A DNA stretch of 64,000 nucleotides from CAVQCX01 sp963775335 (GCA_963775335.1 CAVZIJ010000002.1:620001-684000); one strand, 5' to 3'. Shown: positions 26,116-35,689, counted from the stretch's first letter. The notes: a model not told the origin generated them from the letters alone. Numbers and translations: made by a program.

Positions 26116-27471
26116 ATGCAGACCAAGATCCTGCTCGACGAGTCGCACATCCCCACCCATTGGTACAACGTGATCGCGGACATGCCCAATCCGCCCTTTC
26201 CTTACCTGGGCCCGGACGGCAAACCGGTACCTCCGCAGGCCATGCTGGCTATCTTCCCCGAGGAGCTGGTCAAGCACGAGATGAGCACGGAGCGGTGGAT
26301 ACCGATCCCCGAGCCGGTGCGTGAGGCCCTGGCGCTCTGGCGGCCGTCGCCCTTGCACCGGGCCTACCGACTGGAGAAGGCCCTGGGCACCCCGGCCAAG
26401 ATCTTCTTCAAGAACGAGTCGGTCAGCCCGGCGGGCTCCCATAAGCCCAACACCGCCGTCGCCCAGGCCTACTACAACAAGCAGGCCGGGATCAACCGGC
26501 TGTCCACGGAGACCGGTGCGGGCCAGTGGGGCAGCTCCCTCGCCCTGGCCGGACGGCTGTTCGGGCTGGACGTGCGGGTCTACATGGTCAAGGTCAGCTA
26601 TCACCAGAAGCCTTATCGGCGCTCCATGATGCAGACCTGGGGTGCGGAGGTCTTCGCCAGCCCCACCAATCTGACCGAGTCGGGCCGCCGCATCCTGGCC
26701 AGCCACCCGGACTCCCCGGGCTCGCTGGGGATCGCGATCTCCGAGGCCGTGGAAGAGGCCGCCGGGCGCAAGGACACCAACTACGCCCTGGGATCGGTGC
26801 TCAACCACGTCTGCCTGCACCAGACCGTCGTCGGCCAGGAGGCGAAGAAGCAAATGGAGATGGTCGGCGAATACCCGGACGTGGTCATCGCCTGCTGCGG
26901 CGGCGGCTCCAACTTCTCCGGCATCGCCTTTCCCTTCTTCGCCGACAAGGCCGCGGGCAAGGACGTGACCCTGGTCGCCGCCGAGCCCAGCTCCTGCCCG
27001 ACCCTGACCAAGGGCCTGTACACCTACGACTTCGGCGACACGGCCGGACTCACCCCGCTGATGAAGATGTACACCCTAGGGCACGATTTCATGCCCCCGG
27101 GCATCCACGCCGGCGGCCTGCGCTACCACGGTGATTCTGCCCTGGTCAGCCAGCTCCATCACGAGGGACTGGTCGATGCCGTGGCGATCCCGCAGCTCGA
27201 GACCTTCGAGGCCGGCGTGCTGTTCGCCCGCACCGAGGCCATCATCCCCGCGCCCGAGTCCTGCCACGCCATCGCCGCCTGCATCCGGGAGGCGCGCCGC
27301 TGCACCGAGACCGGGGAGCCCAAGACCCTGCTGTTCAACCTCTCGGGCCACGGCCACTTCGACATGTCGTCTTACGACCGCTACTTCAGCGGAGAGCTGG
27401 AGGACTACGAGTATCCGGCCGAGGCGATCGCCGATTCCCTGGCCCACCTGCCGAAGGTGGCAGCAGCTTGA
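26116..27471 (+). CDS. trpB2: TrpB2-type tryptophan synthase beta-like protein
   Basis: A 451-residue PLP enzyme of the TrpB2 branch. PLP lysine is Lys110 in SPAGSHKPNTA. Glycine-rich phosphate loop is CCGGGSNFSG. Other blocks are ETGAGQWGSSLA and AGGLRYHGDSAL. It should condense indole with serine to tryptophan, or act as a related serine or threonine deaminase. The TrpB2 N-terminal extension (LGPDGKPVPP to IPIPEPVREAL) replaces the TrpA-contacting region of TrpB1, and no trpA or other trp gene is nearby. A stand-alone role is common for this branch. Confidence 0.93.
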   Translation: MQTKILLDESHIPTHWYNVIADMPNPPFPYLGPDGKPVPPQAMLAIFPEELVKHEMSTERWIPIPEPVREALALWRPSPLHRAYRLEKALGTPAKIFFKNESVSPAGSHKPNTAVAQAYYNKQAGINRLSTETGAGQWGSSLALAGRLFGLDVRVYMVKVSYHQKPYRRSMMQTWGAEVFASPTNLTESGRRILASHPDSPGSLGIAISEAVEEAAGRKDTNYALGSVLNHVCLHQTVVGQEAKKQMEMVGEYPDVVIACCGGGSNFSGIAFPFFADKAAGKDVTLVAAEPSSCPTLTKGLYTYDFGDTAGLTPLMKMYTLGHDFMPPGIHAGGLRYHGDSALVSQLHHEGLVDAVAIPQLETFEAGVLFARTEAIIPAPESCHAIAACIREARRCTETGEPKTLLFNLSGHGHFDMSSYDRYFSGELEDYEYPAEAIADSLAHLPKVAAA

Positions 27472-27568
27472 GCCGTCGGGAAGCCCCCGACATCTCGCCG
27501 GCCGCCCCGCTCCGGGCTCGGGACCACCATCCGAGGACGGATGCGGGCGCTGCCGCGGGTCTTGGATC

Positions 27569-28273
27569 GTGAAGATCGTCAGTCTGCGGCAGGCCTGGAG
27601 CGGTGAGGCGGACTGCCGCCACTGCACGTTGCGCGCGTCGGTGCTATTCGCCGGTCTCGAGGAGAAGGACTTCGAGGCCATTCATCAACCCATAGACCAG
27701 TTCTCCCTGGCCGCCGGCTCCGCGCTTTACCGCGCCGGGGAGCCGGCGACCTCTATGTATACAGTGCGCTCGGGTCTGCTCAAGCTGGTCCAGTACCTGC
27801 CGGACGGGGCCCAGCGCATCGTGCGCCTGGTCAAGACCACCGACGTCACGGGGCTGGAGGCCCTCGTCGGCCAGCCCTACCAGCACCACGCCGTGGCGCT
27901 CCAGGCGACAGAGGTCTGCAGCCTTCCAGCCCCCGTGGTCGAGCGGCTGAGCCGGGAGAGCCCCGCGCTACACCGGGAGCTGCTGAACCGTTGGCACAGG
28001 GCTCTCAGCGAGGCGGACGCCTGGCTCACGGAGCTCTCGACCGGGGCCGCGAAGCAGCGGGTCGCTCGCCTGCTCTTGCGTCTCGTGCGCGACGAGGCAA
28101 AGAGCGAGTGCGAGCTGTTCAGCCGCGAGGACATGGGAGCCATGCTCGGTATCACCACGGAGACGGCGAGCCGCACCATTGCGGAGCTCAGGCGCCAGAG
28201 CCTGCTGGTCGAGAGCGGGCCCAGCCATTTCCTCGTGGACGTGCGCAATCTGGAGCGCATCGCCGAAGGCTGA
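27569..28273 (+). CDS. Crp/Fnr-family transcriptional regulator
   Basis: A 234-residue regulator starting at GTG 27569 (VKIVSLRQAWSGEADCRHC). A cyclic-nucleotide-type beta-roll covers about 25-145 (YRAGEPATSMYTVRSG, LPDGAQRIVRLVKTTDV), followed by the dimer helix and a winged helix with FSREDMGAMLGITTETASRTI, the Fnr/Crp recognition pattern. The N-terminus has CRHC in a CxxC near the start, but the other cysteines needed for the Fnr 4Fe-4S cluster are not arranged as in Fnr. Two Fnr-like palindromes follow downstream, one before DUF6858 and one before cydA. Confidence 0.88.
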   Translation: MKIVSLRQAWSGEADCRHCTLRASVLFAGLEEKDFEAIHQPIDQFSLAAGSALYRAGEPATSMYTVRSGLLKLVQYLPDGAQRIVRLVKTTDVTGLEALVGQPYQHHAVALQATEVCSLPAPVVERLSRESPALHRELLNRWHRALSEADAWLTELSTGAAKQRVARLLLRLVRDEAKSECELFSREDMGAMLGITTETASRTIAELRRQSLLVESGPSHFLVDVRNLERIAEG

Positions 28274-28299
28274 CCACCCGCTCGGCGGCGCTTGGCGGA

Positions 28300-28313
28300 T
28301 TGAGAAATTTCAA
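28300..28313. promoter_or_regulatory. Fnr-like operator TTGAGAAATTTCAA
   Basis: The 14-bp near-palindrome fits the Fnr/Anr frame TTGAN6TCAA. It lies 77 bp before the DUF6858 gene and 27 bp after the Crp/Fnr gene, and probably regulates the former. Confidence 0.6.
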
Positions 28314-28389
28314 TGCACCGAGGCGGCAACCGCGCCTAAATTCTGAAGCTTGCGCGGCCCGCGCCGCCGGATTCAGGCCATTCCGTCCG

Positions 28390-28803
28390 ATGAAAACCTG
28401 TCTTGCGCAAGAGACCTATGCGGTGTTCACCCTCGAGATCGAAAAGGGCGAGACCGACTGTCGGAGCATCGATGACGTCATCGAATACTTCAAGGCCAGG
28501 ATCGAAGAGCACCCGCTCGCCTGCCTGGTAGCGGTCTTCGACCACCTCGCCCATACGCGGGGACTGCGGCAAGGCCGGGTCAGCGAGGACATCCTGAGTG
28601 CCAGGAGCGTCGTGCTGTGCTTCGGCATCACCCTGCCCGAAGCGCGGGCCATGGCCGCGCGACCGCGCGTCATCGGCATCTGCGAGCTGCCCGACCGCTT
28701 TGTCGTCACGTTCCTCGAGGCCCCCATGCCCGTCGCCAACACGACGATGGAAGGCTGGGCGCTGGGGCTGGTCGGCCCGCAGCCAACCCTTAGCCCGCAT
28801 TGA
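28390..28803 (+). CDS. DUF6858 family protein
   Basis: A 137-residue soluble protein of unknown function: MKTCLAQETYAVFTLEIEKG, then DDVIEYFKARIEEHPLACLV, VAVFDHLAHTRGLRQG and a C-terminal AAARPRVIGICELPD-like block. These match the small DUF6858 proteins found near respiratory genes in proteobacteria. It is between the Crp/Fnr gene and cydA, with its own Fnr-like site. ATG 28390 starts directly on the conserved N-terminus. Confidence 0.75.
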   Translation: MKTCLAQETYAVFTLEIEKGETDCRSIDDVIEYFKARIEEHPLACLVAVFDHLAHTRGLRQGRVSEDILSARSVVLCFGITLPEARAMAARPRVIGICELPDRFVVTFLEAPMPVANTTMEGWALGLVGPQPTLSPH

Positions 28804-28951
28804 TCACCATCCTGGTGCTGCGGCGCACTCGGGACAGAAATGCGGGTTAGCGACCGGTCGAAGCGCTCCGACACATCCATCCATACTCGGCGCCTCCTCG
28901 CCGCCTCGCCCACTTCACCCCGTACGAATAGCCGGTCAAGTGCTACGGGTT

Positions 28952-28965
28952 TTGCGAATTCGCAA
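28952..28965. promoter_or_regulatory. Perfect 14-bp palindrome TTGCGAATTCGCAA before cydA
   Basis: The exact inverted repeat is 153 bp before the cydA start in a 314-bp intergenic gap. Its TTG...CAA ends resemble the 28300 site and the Crp/Fnr frame. Most likely a regulatory site for cyd. No other gene is in the gap. Confidence 0.55.
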
Positions 28966-29117
28966 TGCCAAAGGGCGTGGGCGCGACTACCTTTAGCGCG
29001 GGACGCCCCATCAGCGCAACAGCAGGTGGGGCGACGTCGAATCGCTGATCGTCCGGAACCGGTCGGTCCCTTTCGTCGCTTAGGGTACATTTGTCGTAAC
29101 ACCCCGGGAGCCACTCC

Positions 29118-30719
29118 ATGCTCGAGCCGTCGATGATCGATCTGTCGCGGATACAGTTTGCGGCCACCGCGCTCTACCACTTCCTGTTCGTGCCCTTGAC
29201 CCTGGGGATGTCCTGGATCCTGGTCATCATGGAGTCGGTGTACGTGATGACCGGCAAAGAGGTCTACAGGGACATGACCAAGTTCTGGGGCAAGCTGTTC
29301 GGTATCAACTTCGCCTTGGGGGTCACCACCGGCCTGACCATGGAGTTCGAATTCGGGACCAACTGGGCCTATTACTCCCATTACGTGGGCGACGTCTTCG
29401 GGGCGCCGCTCGCCATCGAAGGACTGATGGCCTTCTTCCTGGAGTCCACCTTCATCGGGCTGTTCTTTCTCGGCTGGGAGCGCCTGTCCAAGCGCCAGCA
29501 CCTGGCCGTAACCTTCCTCACGGCCCTCGGCTCGAACCTGTCCGCGCTCTGGATCCTGATCGCCAACGGCTGGATGCAGAACCCGGTGGGCGCGGAGTTC
29601 AGCGCGGAGACCATGCGCATGGAGATGCAGAGCTTCGCCGACCTGCTGCTCAACCCGGTGGCCCAGGTGAAGTTCGTGCACACCGTCTCGGGCGGCTATG
29701 TCACTGCCGCCATGTTCGTCGCCGGCATCAGCGCCTTCTACCTGCTCAAGCGCCGCGACCTGGGCTTCGCGCGCCGCTCGTTCGCCGTGGCCGTGGGCTT
29801 CGGTCTGGCCTCGGCGCTCTCGGTCATCGTCCTGGGCGACGAGTCCGGCTACGAGGTCGGCGACGTGCAGAAGGTCAAGCTGGCCGCCATTGAGGCGGAA
29901 TGGGAGACCCAAACGCCGCCGGCTGCCTTCACGGTATTCGGCCTGCCCAACACCCAGGCCCAGGAGACCGAGGACGCGCTCAGGGTGCCTTGGGTGCTCG
30001 GCCTGATTGCGACCCGCTCGGTGGACAAGCCGGTCATCGGCCTCAAGGACCTGCTGGCCCAGCACGAGAAGCGCATTCGCAGCGGCATCGTCGCTTATGG
30101 CGCGCTGCGGAAGATCCGGGACGGCAGCGCCAGCGCCGAAGATCGCGCCCAGTTCCAGGCCCACAAGAAGGACCTCGGCTACGGGCTGCTGCTCAAGCGC
30201 TACACCGAGCACGTCACCGATGCCACCGAGGCGCAGATCGCGGCGGCCGTCCGGGACTCCATCCCCAACGTCGGTCCGGTGTTCTGGAGCTTCCGCGTGA
30301 TGGTCTTCACCGGAGTGTGGATGCTGTTCCTGTTCGTCTCGGGCTTTTATCTCATGGCCCGGCGGCGGGTCGAGAAGCACCCCTGGCTGCTGCGGCTGTT
30401 CCTGTACAGCATCCCGATACCCTGGATCGGGGTCGAGACAGGCTGGCTCGTGGCCGAGTACGGCCGCCAGCCCTGGGCCATCGGCGAAGTGCTGCCCACC
30501 TTCCTGGCCACCTCCAGCCTCCAGGCCAGTGACGTGCTCATCAGCCTGATCGGGTTCGGGGTCTTCTATACGGGGCTCGCGATCATCGAGATCTACCTGA
30601 TGTTCAAGTTCAGCCGCATGGGACCCAGCTCCCTGCACACCGGGCGCTATCACTTCGAGAGTGGCTCGGCCGGCATGGCGACCCTGGCCACGGCCCCACA
30701 GCGGCCGCGTGAAGACTAA
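29118..30719 (+). CDS. cydA: Cytochrome bd ubiquinol oxidase subunit I
   Basis: A 533-residue inner-membrane subunit that holds haems b558, b595 and d. It begins LSRIQFAATALYHFLFVPLTLG, where His21 corresponds to the haem ligand of E. coli His19. GWLVAEYGRQPW is the conserved quinol-site element. The segment between FMPNTQ-like loops near 240-350 is long, as in the long-Q-loop class (E. coli CydA 522 residues). First gene of cydABX, with GGGAG before the ATG. Confidence 0.97.
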   Translation: MLEPSMIDLSRIQFAATALYHFLFVPLTLGMSWILVIMESVYVMTGKEVYRDMTKFWGKLFGINFALGVTTGLTMEFEFGTNWAYYSHYVGDVFGAPLAIEGLMAFFLESTFIGLFFLGWERLSKRQHLAVTFLTALGSNLSALWILIANGWMQNPVGAEFSAETMRMEMQSFADLLLNPVAQVKFVHTVSGGYVTAAMFVAGISAFYLLKRRDLGFARRSFAVAVGFGLASALSVIVLGDESGYEVGDVQKVKLAAIEAEWETQTPPAAFTVFGLPNTQAQETEDALRVPWVLGLIATRSVDKPVIGLKDLLAQHEKRIRSGIVAYGALRKIRDGSASAEDRAQFQAHKKDLGYGLLLKRYTEHVTDATEAQIAAAVRDSIPNVGPVFWSFRVMVFTGVWMLFLFVSGFYLMARRRVEKHPWLLRLFLYSIPIPWIGVETGWLVAEYGRQPWAIGEVLPTFLATSSLQASDVLISLIGFGVFYTGLAIIEIYLMFKFSRMGPSSLHTGRYHFESGSAGMATLATAPQRPRED

Positions 30720-30734
30720 TCGGAGGACCTCGGG

Positions 30735-31877
30735 ATGATCATCGATTACGAAGTGCTCAAGCTCATCTGGTGGGTCCTGGTCGGCGTGCTGCTAATCGGC
30801 TTCGCCGTCACCGACGGCATGGACATGGGTGTGGGTGCGCTGCTGCCTTTCCTCGGCAAGAAGGACGAGGAGCGCCGGGTCATCATCAACACCGTGGGAC
30901 CCCACTGGGACGGTAACCAGGTGTGGCTGATCACCGCCGGCGGGGCGATCTTCGCCGCCTGGCCGGCGGTATACGCCGCGGCTTTCTCGGGCTTTTATTT
31001 CGCCATGCTGCTGGTGCTGTTCGCGCTGTTCTTCCGTCCGGTCGGCTTCGACTACCGGTCCAAAGTCGACGACCCGCGCTGGCGCAACGCCTGGGACTGG
31101 GGCCTGTTCGTCGGGGGGGCCATCCCGGCCCTGGTATTCGGCGTGGCCTTTGGCAACCTGCTCCAGGGGGTACCCTTCCATTTCGATGCCTTGCTGCGGC
31201 CCTTCTACACCGGCGGCTTCTTCGGCCTGCTCAATCCCTTTGCGCTGCTCTGCGGGCTGGTCAGCCTGTCCATGATCATCATGCAGGGGGCCGTGTGGCT
31301 GCAGCTGCGTACCGAGGAGCCCATGGCGGGCCGGGCCCGCACGGCCGCCCAGCGGGCCGCGCTGCTCGTGATCGCCACCTTCGCCCTGGCGGGGGTCTGG
31401 CTGGCGCTCGGCGTCGACGGGTACCGCGTGGTCTCCATGCCCCCCCTTGACGCCAGCCCCAATCCCCTGGCCAAGGAGGTGCAGATCGCCGCGGGGGCCT
31501 GGATGGCAAACTACAAGGCGTACCCGCTCACCTGGGTCTTCCCGATCCTGGGACTCGGTGGTGCCGCCCTGACCTGGCTGCTCGCGCGTGCCAACCGCCC
31601 GGGCCTGGGACTGCTCACCAGCTCGCTCGCACAGGCCGGGGTGATCCTCACCGCCGGCGTCTCGATGTTCCCCTTCATCCTGCCCTCGAGCACCAATCCC
31701 GTGAGTAGCCTGACGGTCTGGGACGCCACCTCGAGCCATCGGACCCTCACGGTGATGTTCTGGGCGGCGGTCCTGTTCGTGCCTATCATCCTGTCCTATA
31801 CGGGCTGGACCTACTACAAGATGTGGCGCAGGGTCACGGTCGCCGAGATCCGTGAGCAAGAGCACCTCGCCTATTGA
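30735..31877 (+). CDS. cydB: Cytochrome bd ubiquinol oxidase subunit II
   Basis: A 380-residue membrane protein with eight or nine helices. CydB features are the opening DYEVLKLIWWVLVGVLLIGFAV, then TDGMDMGVGALLPF, and NTVGPHWDGNQVWLI. It starts 15 bp after cydA with GGAGG upstream. Confidence 0.97.
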   Translation: MIIDYEVLKLIWWVLVGVLLIGFAVTDGMDMGVGALLPFLGKKDEERRVIINTVGPHWDGNQVWLITAGGAIFAAWPAVYAAAFSGFYFAMLLVLFALFFRPVGFDYRSKVDDPRWRNAWDWGLFVGGAIPALVFGVAFGNLLQGVPFHFDALLRPFYTGGFFGLLNPFALLCGLVSLSMIIMQGAVWLQLRTEEPMAGRARTAAQRAALLVIATFALAGVWLALGVDGYRVVSMPPLDASPNPLAKEVQIAAGAWMANYKAYPLTWVFPILGLGGAALTWLLARANRPGLGLLTSSLAQAGVILTAGVSMFPFILPSSTNPVSSLTVWDATSSHRTLTVMFWAAVLFVPIILSYTGWTYYKMWRRVTVAEIREQEHLAY

Positions 31878-31931
31878 TCGGCTCGCCCGAGGGGATGCCA
31901 TCGGGCTAAGAACAGAATCGGAGATCTACAG

Positions 31932-32045
31932 ATGTGGTACTTCACCTGGATCCTCGGCGTCCTGCTCGCCATGTCCTTCGGCGTGATCAATGTCATGTGG
32001 CTGGAGAACGAGTCCTGCCTCGACGAGGAGGAATGCTCCAAGTAG
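31932..32045 (+). CDS. cydX: Cytochrome bd small subunit CydX
   Basis: A 37-residue single-helix protein, MWYFTWILGVLLAMSFGVIN at its start, which closely matches CydX (YbgT) of E. coli in the MWYF.WILG.LLA.SFGVI pattern, then an acidic tail with two Cys (ESCLDEEECSK). CydX stabilises the oxidase and haem d site. CGGAG lies about 9 nt before the ATG. It follows cydB by 54 bp. Confidence 0.9.
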   Translation: MWYFTWILGVLLAMSFGVINVMWLENESCLDEEECSK

Positions 32046-32063
32046 CCGCGCTGCGCGAGTGAC

Positions 32064-32090
32064 GGCCCGGCCCCGGCAAGGGGCCGGGCC
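32064..32090 (+). terminator. GC-rich hairpin between cydX and cydD
   Basis: Perfect 11-bp stem, GGCCCGGCCCC (32064-32074) against its complement (32080-32090), with a 5-nt loop. Only two T follow, so it may be a weak terminator or an RNA-stabilising hairpin that separates cydABX from cydDC. Confidence 0.6.
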
Positions 32091-32148
32091 TTCCCGTCCG
32101 AGGCAATCCCCGGCGCTCCGCCGGAGCGCCTGGCCAGCCGCCGAGCCG

Positions 32149-33885
32149 ATGCCGGACCCGAAGACAGTCGCACAATGGCTCAGGACCGGCCGGAGCGGGG
32201 CCGGGCCCTATGTCAACCTGGCGGTGGCGCTGAGCACCCTGGCAGGACTGGTCGTGATCGCCCAGTCCTGGCTGCTGGCCGGCATCGTGGACGCGGTGAT
32301 CTTCCGGAGCGCGGATCTGACCGCGGTCATGCCGCGCCTGTGGGCGCTGCTCGGGCTGTTTCTGCTGCGAGCGGCCGCCGTGCGTTGGTCGGAGCAGCTC
32401 GCGTTCAGGGGCGCCGCGCGGGTCAAGCTCGCCCTGCGGGATCGTCTGTTCCGCCACCTCCAGGCCCTGGGGCCGGTAGGACTGGCCGGAGAGGCCACGG
32501 GTGAGCTCGCCAACACCCTGGTGGACGGCGTGGAGGCGCTGGAGGCCTACTATGCCCGTTATCTGCCGGCCCTTTCGCTGGCAGCGTTGCTACCGTTGGC
32601 CATTCTGGCTTTCGTATTCCCGCTGGACTGGATATCGGGGCTGGTGCTGCTGTGCACTGCCCCGCTGATCCCGCTGTTCATGATCCTGATCGGCAAGGGG
32701 GCCGAGCGACTCAACCAGCGTCAATGGCGGGAGCTCGCCCGCATGAGTGCGCACTTCCTGGACATGGTCCAGGGACTCACCACCCTCAAGCTGTTCAACG
32801 CCAGCCGCCGGGAGGCCGAGCTCATCGCGCGCATCTCGGACGAGTACCGCCGCAGCACCATGTCGGTGCTGCGGGTGGCCTTCCTGTCGTCGGCGGTGCT
32901 GGAGTTCTTCGCCACGGTGAGCATCGCCGTGGTCGCCGTGCTGATCGGCTTTCGCCTGCTCGCGGGGCGCATGGATTTCCTGCGCGGTTTCTTCGTGCTG
33001 CTGCTGGCCCCCGAGCTCTACCTGCCCCTGCGCAGCCTGGGCACCCATTACCACGCCCGTCTGGAGGCGCTCGGCGCCGCTGAGCAGATCCTTGACCGGC
33101 TGGAGAACCCCGCCCCACCGACCCCGAAGCGAGTCCAACCGACCCCGACAGGGCGCCGTCTTGCCATCCGCTTCGAGGATGTGCACTTCGCCTACGAGCC
33201 GGGCCGCGAGGCGCTGGCCGGACTGAGCTTCAAGATCAGGGCGGGTGAGCGGACGACGTTGGTCGGCCCCAGCGGCGCAGGCAAGACCACGGTCGTCAAC
33301 CTGCTGTTGGGCTTCATCCGCCCCGACGCCGGACACATCAGGGTCGGGGGGACGGACCTCGCCGAGATCGATCCCGAGGCCTGGCGGGCCCAGCTCGCCT
33401 GGGTCCCGCAGAGCCCGAGACTGTTCCACGGCACGGTGTTGGACAACATCCTCCTCGGTCGCCCCGACGCAGACATGGGCGCCGTAGAAACAGCAGCGCG
33501 CAATGCCGGGGCCGAGGCGTTCATCCGCCGTCTCCCCGGGGGCTGGGAGGCCCCTGTCGGCGAAAGCGGACTGGGGCTATCCGGGGGCCAGGTCCAGCGG
33601 ATCGCGCTCGCCCGAGCCTTTCTGCGAGACGCTCCGCTGGTGATCTTCGACGAGCCCACGGCGAGCCTGGACACCGAGAGCGAGCAAGCGATCGCCCGCG
33701 CCATCGAGCGTCTGGCCAAAGGGCGCACGGTGCTCACCGTCGCCCACCGGCTCCGCACCGTCCGCGACGCCGACCGTATTCTGGTGATCGCCGACGGACG
33801 CCTGGCCGAGGAGGGCCGCCACGACGAGCTCGGCGCCCGAGAGGGGCTCTACCGGCGCATGCTGCTGGCCAGCGGGGCCGGCTGA
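32149..33885 (+). CDS. cydD: Thiol reductant ABC exporter, CydD subunit
   Basis: A 578-residue fused ABC exporter half. Six membrane helices cover about 20-300 (AQSWLLAGIVDAVIF, then LSLAALLPLAILAFVFPLDW and so on). The ATPase domain has Walker A GPSGAGKTT (373-381), signature LSGGQVQR and Walker B VIFDEPT. With CydC it exports cysteine and glutathione to the periplasm, needed for cytochrome bd assembly. It is followed 1 bp later by cydC. Confidence 0.93.
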   Translation: MPDPKTVAQWLRTGRSGAGPYVNLAVALSTLAGLVVIAQSWLLAGIVDAVIFRSADLTAVMPRLWALLGLFLLRAAAVRWSEQLAFRGAARVKLALRDRLFRHLQALGPVGLAGEATGELANTLVDGVEALEAYYARYLPALSLAALLPLAILAFVFPLDWISGLVLLCTAPLIPLFMILIGKGAERLNQRQWRELARMSAHFLDMVQGLTTLKLFNASRREAELIARISDEYRRSTMSVLRVAFLSSAVLEFFATVSIAVVAVLIGFRLLAGRMDFLRGFFVLLLAPELYLPLRSLGTHYHARLEALGAAEQILDRLENPAPPTPKRVQPTPTGRRLAIRFEDVHFAYEPGREALAGLSFKIRAGERTTLVGPSGAGKTTVVNLLLGFIRPDAGHIRVGGTDLAEIDPEAWRAQLAWVPQSPRLFHGTVLDNILLGRPDADMGAVETAARNAGAEAFIRRLPGGWEAPVGESGLGLSGGQVQRIALARAFLRDAPLVIFDEPTASLDTESEQAIARAIERLAKGRTVLTVAHRLRTVRDADRILVIADGRLAEEGRHDELGAREGLYRRMLLASGAG

Positions 33886-33886
33886 C

Positions 33887-35651
33887 ATGACCGAGCTGCT
33901 CAGAGTGCTCAGACTCTACCGGCCCTACCGCGGCTGGATGGCCCTGGGCATGCTGCTTGCCTTCCTCACCCTGATCGCCAACGCAGGGCTGATGGCGCTC
34001 TCGGGCTGGTTCATCGCCGCCATGGCCATGGCCGGCGTCGCCGGCGCGCCCATCAACTACTTCACCCCGGCCGCAGGCATCCGCGCGCTCGCCATCCTCC
34101 GCACCGTCGGGCGCTATCTGGAGCGCCTGCTGACCCACGAGGCGACCCTCCGTCTGCTGGCCGGCCTGCGGGTCTGGTTCTACGAGCACCTCGAGCCCCT
34201 GGCCCCGGCCGGGCTCCAGGCGGCACGCGGGGGCGACCTGCTCAGCCGCATCCGGGCGGACGTTCGACAGCCTGGAAGGGATGTACCTGCGCATCCTGCT
34301 GCCCATCGTCGTGGCCGGGGCGGGCGTTCTGGCGGTCAGTCTCTTCCTTTGGCTGCAGCACCCCAGCCTGGCCCTGGCGAACCTCGGCTTTCTGCTTCTG
34401 GCTGGGGTCGCCCTGCCGCTCTGGATCGGCCTGCGGGCACGGCCGAGCGCCGAGCGGCTGGTCGAGACCCGATCCGCCCTGCGTACAGCGGTGGTCGACG
34501 GGGTGCAGGGGATGGCGGAGCTTGCCGTCTACGGCGCGGCCGAGTCACAGGCCGCGCAGCTCGACCGCTTGGGCCGGCGCCTGGTCGCCGATCAGGACCG
34601 CCTGAGCGGGCTCAGCGGCGTCTCCCAAGGGCTTCTGGGGCTATGCGCCGGCCTTTCTCTGTGGCTCGTGGTGGTGCTGGCCATCCCCTTGGTGCGAGAG
34701 GGGCTTCTGCCCCCCGCCAGCCTCGCCATGGTGGCCCTGTTCACGCTGGCGGGCTTCGAGGCCGTGCTGCCGCTGCCGGGCGCCTTCCAGGTGCTCGGAG
34801 AGACCCTGGCCGCCGCGCGCCGGCTGTTCGCGATCGTCGACGCCGAGGTGCCGGTCCGCGAGCCGCCGGGGCCCTCACCTCGGCCCCGGGACAACTCGAT
34901 CGAGCTCGAGGACGTCGGCTTCGGCTACCGCCGCGACGCCCCGCGGGCCGTCGAGGGCCTGAGCTTCCGGCTGCCGGCCGGGTCGAAGCTCGCGGTGCTG
35001 GGCGCTAGCGGGGCCGGCAAGTCGACGCTGATCAACCTGTTGTTGCGGTTCTGGGAGCCCCAGCAGGGGCGCATCCTGCTGGGCGGGCAGGACCTGCGGA
35101 CCTTCCGGGGCGAGGATGTGCGTCGCCAGATCGGCGTGGTCTCCCAGCGCACCCATCTGTTCAACGCCCGGATCCGGGACAACCTGCTCCTCGCCGATCC
35201 GAAAGCCAGCCAGAGCGCCATCGAGCAGGCCTGCCGGACGGCGCAGATCCATGACCTGATCGAGTCGCTGCCCGAGGGCTACGACACCTGGGTCGGGGAA
35301 GGCGGGGTGAAGCTCTCGGGGGGGCAGGCGCGACGCATCGCGATCGCCCGCGCCCTGCTCAAGGACGCGCCGATCCTGCTCCTAGACGAGCCCACGGAGG
35401 GGCTGGACGCCCCGACCCAGCACGCCCTGATGCAGGCGCTGTTTCAGTTGATGGAGGGCCGCAGCGTGCTGCTGATCACGCACCGGGCGGGCGGTCTGGA
35501 GGGCATGGACGAGATCCTGGTCATGGACGAAGGACGCATCCTGGAGCGGGGTGCGCCCGCAAGCTTGCGCTCGGCAGGGGCGCACTACCGCGAGCTGACC
35601 GGATTCCTGACGCCGGAGAGCCCCCCTGACCCCGAGGCGCGGTGCCGATAG
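33887..35651 (+). pseudogene. cydC: Thiol reductant ABC exporter, CydC subunit, frameshifted at about 34263
   Basis: ABC exporter half that pairs with CydD. The reading frame from ATG 33887 gives the normal CydC N-terminus through GGDLLSRIRADV, then becomes unrelated. The expected continuation DSLEGMYLRILLPIVVAGAG is found in another plus frame. Removing one T at 34263-34264 (GACGTTCGAC to GACGTCGAC) joins the two and gives a 587-residue protein with membrane helices, Walker A GASGAGKST, signature LSGGQARR and Walker B ILLLDEPTEGLD. No other defect was seen, so this is one recent base insertion or a sequence error. Confidence 0.88.
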
Positions 35652-35689
35652 ACGCTGCGTCAGCCCGGTGCCCATCCCGTGTCGGGCGT

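Noticed and set aside
28416..30653. A 745-residue open frame on the minus strand
   Set aside because: Antisense to cydA and DUF6858; no recognisable domain.
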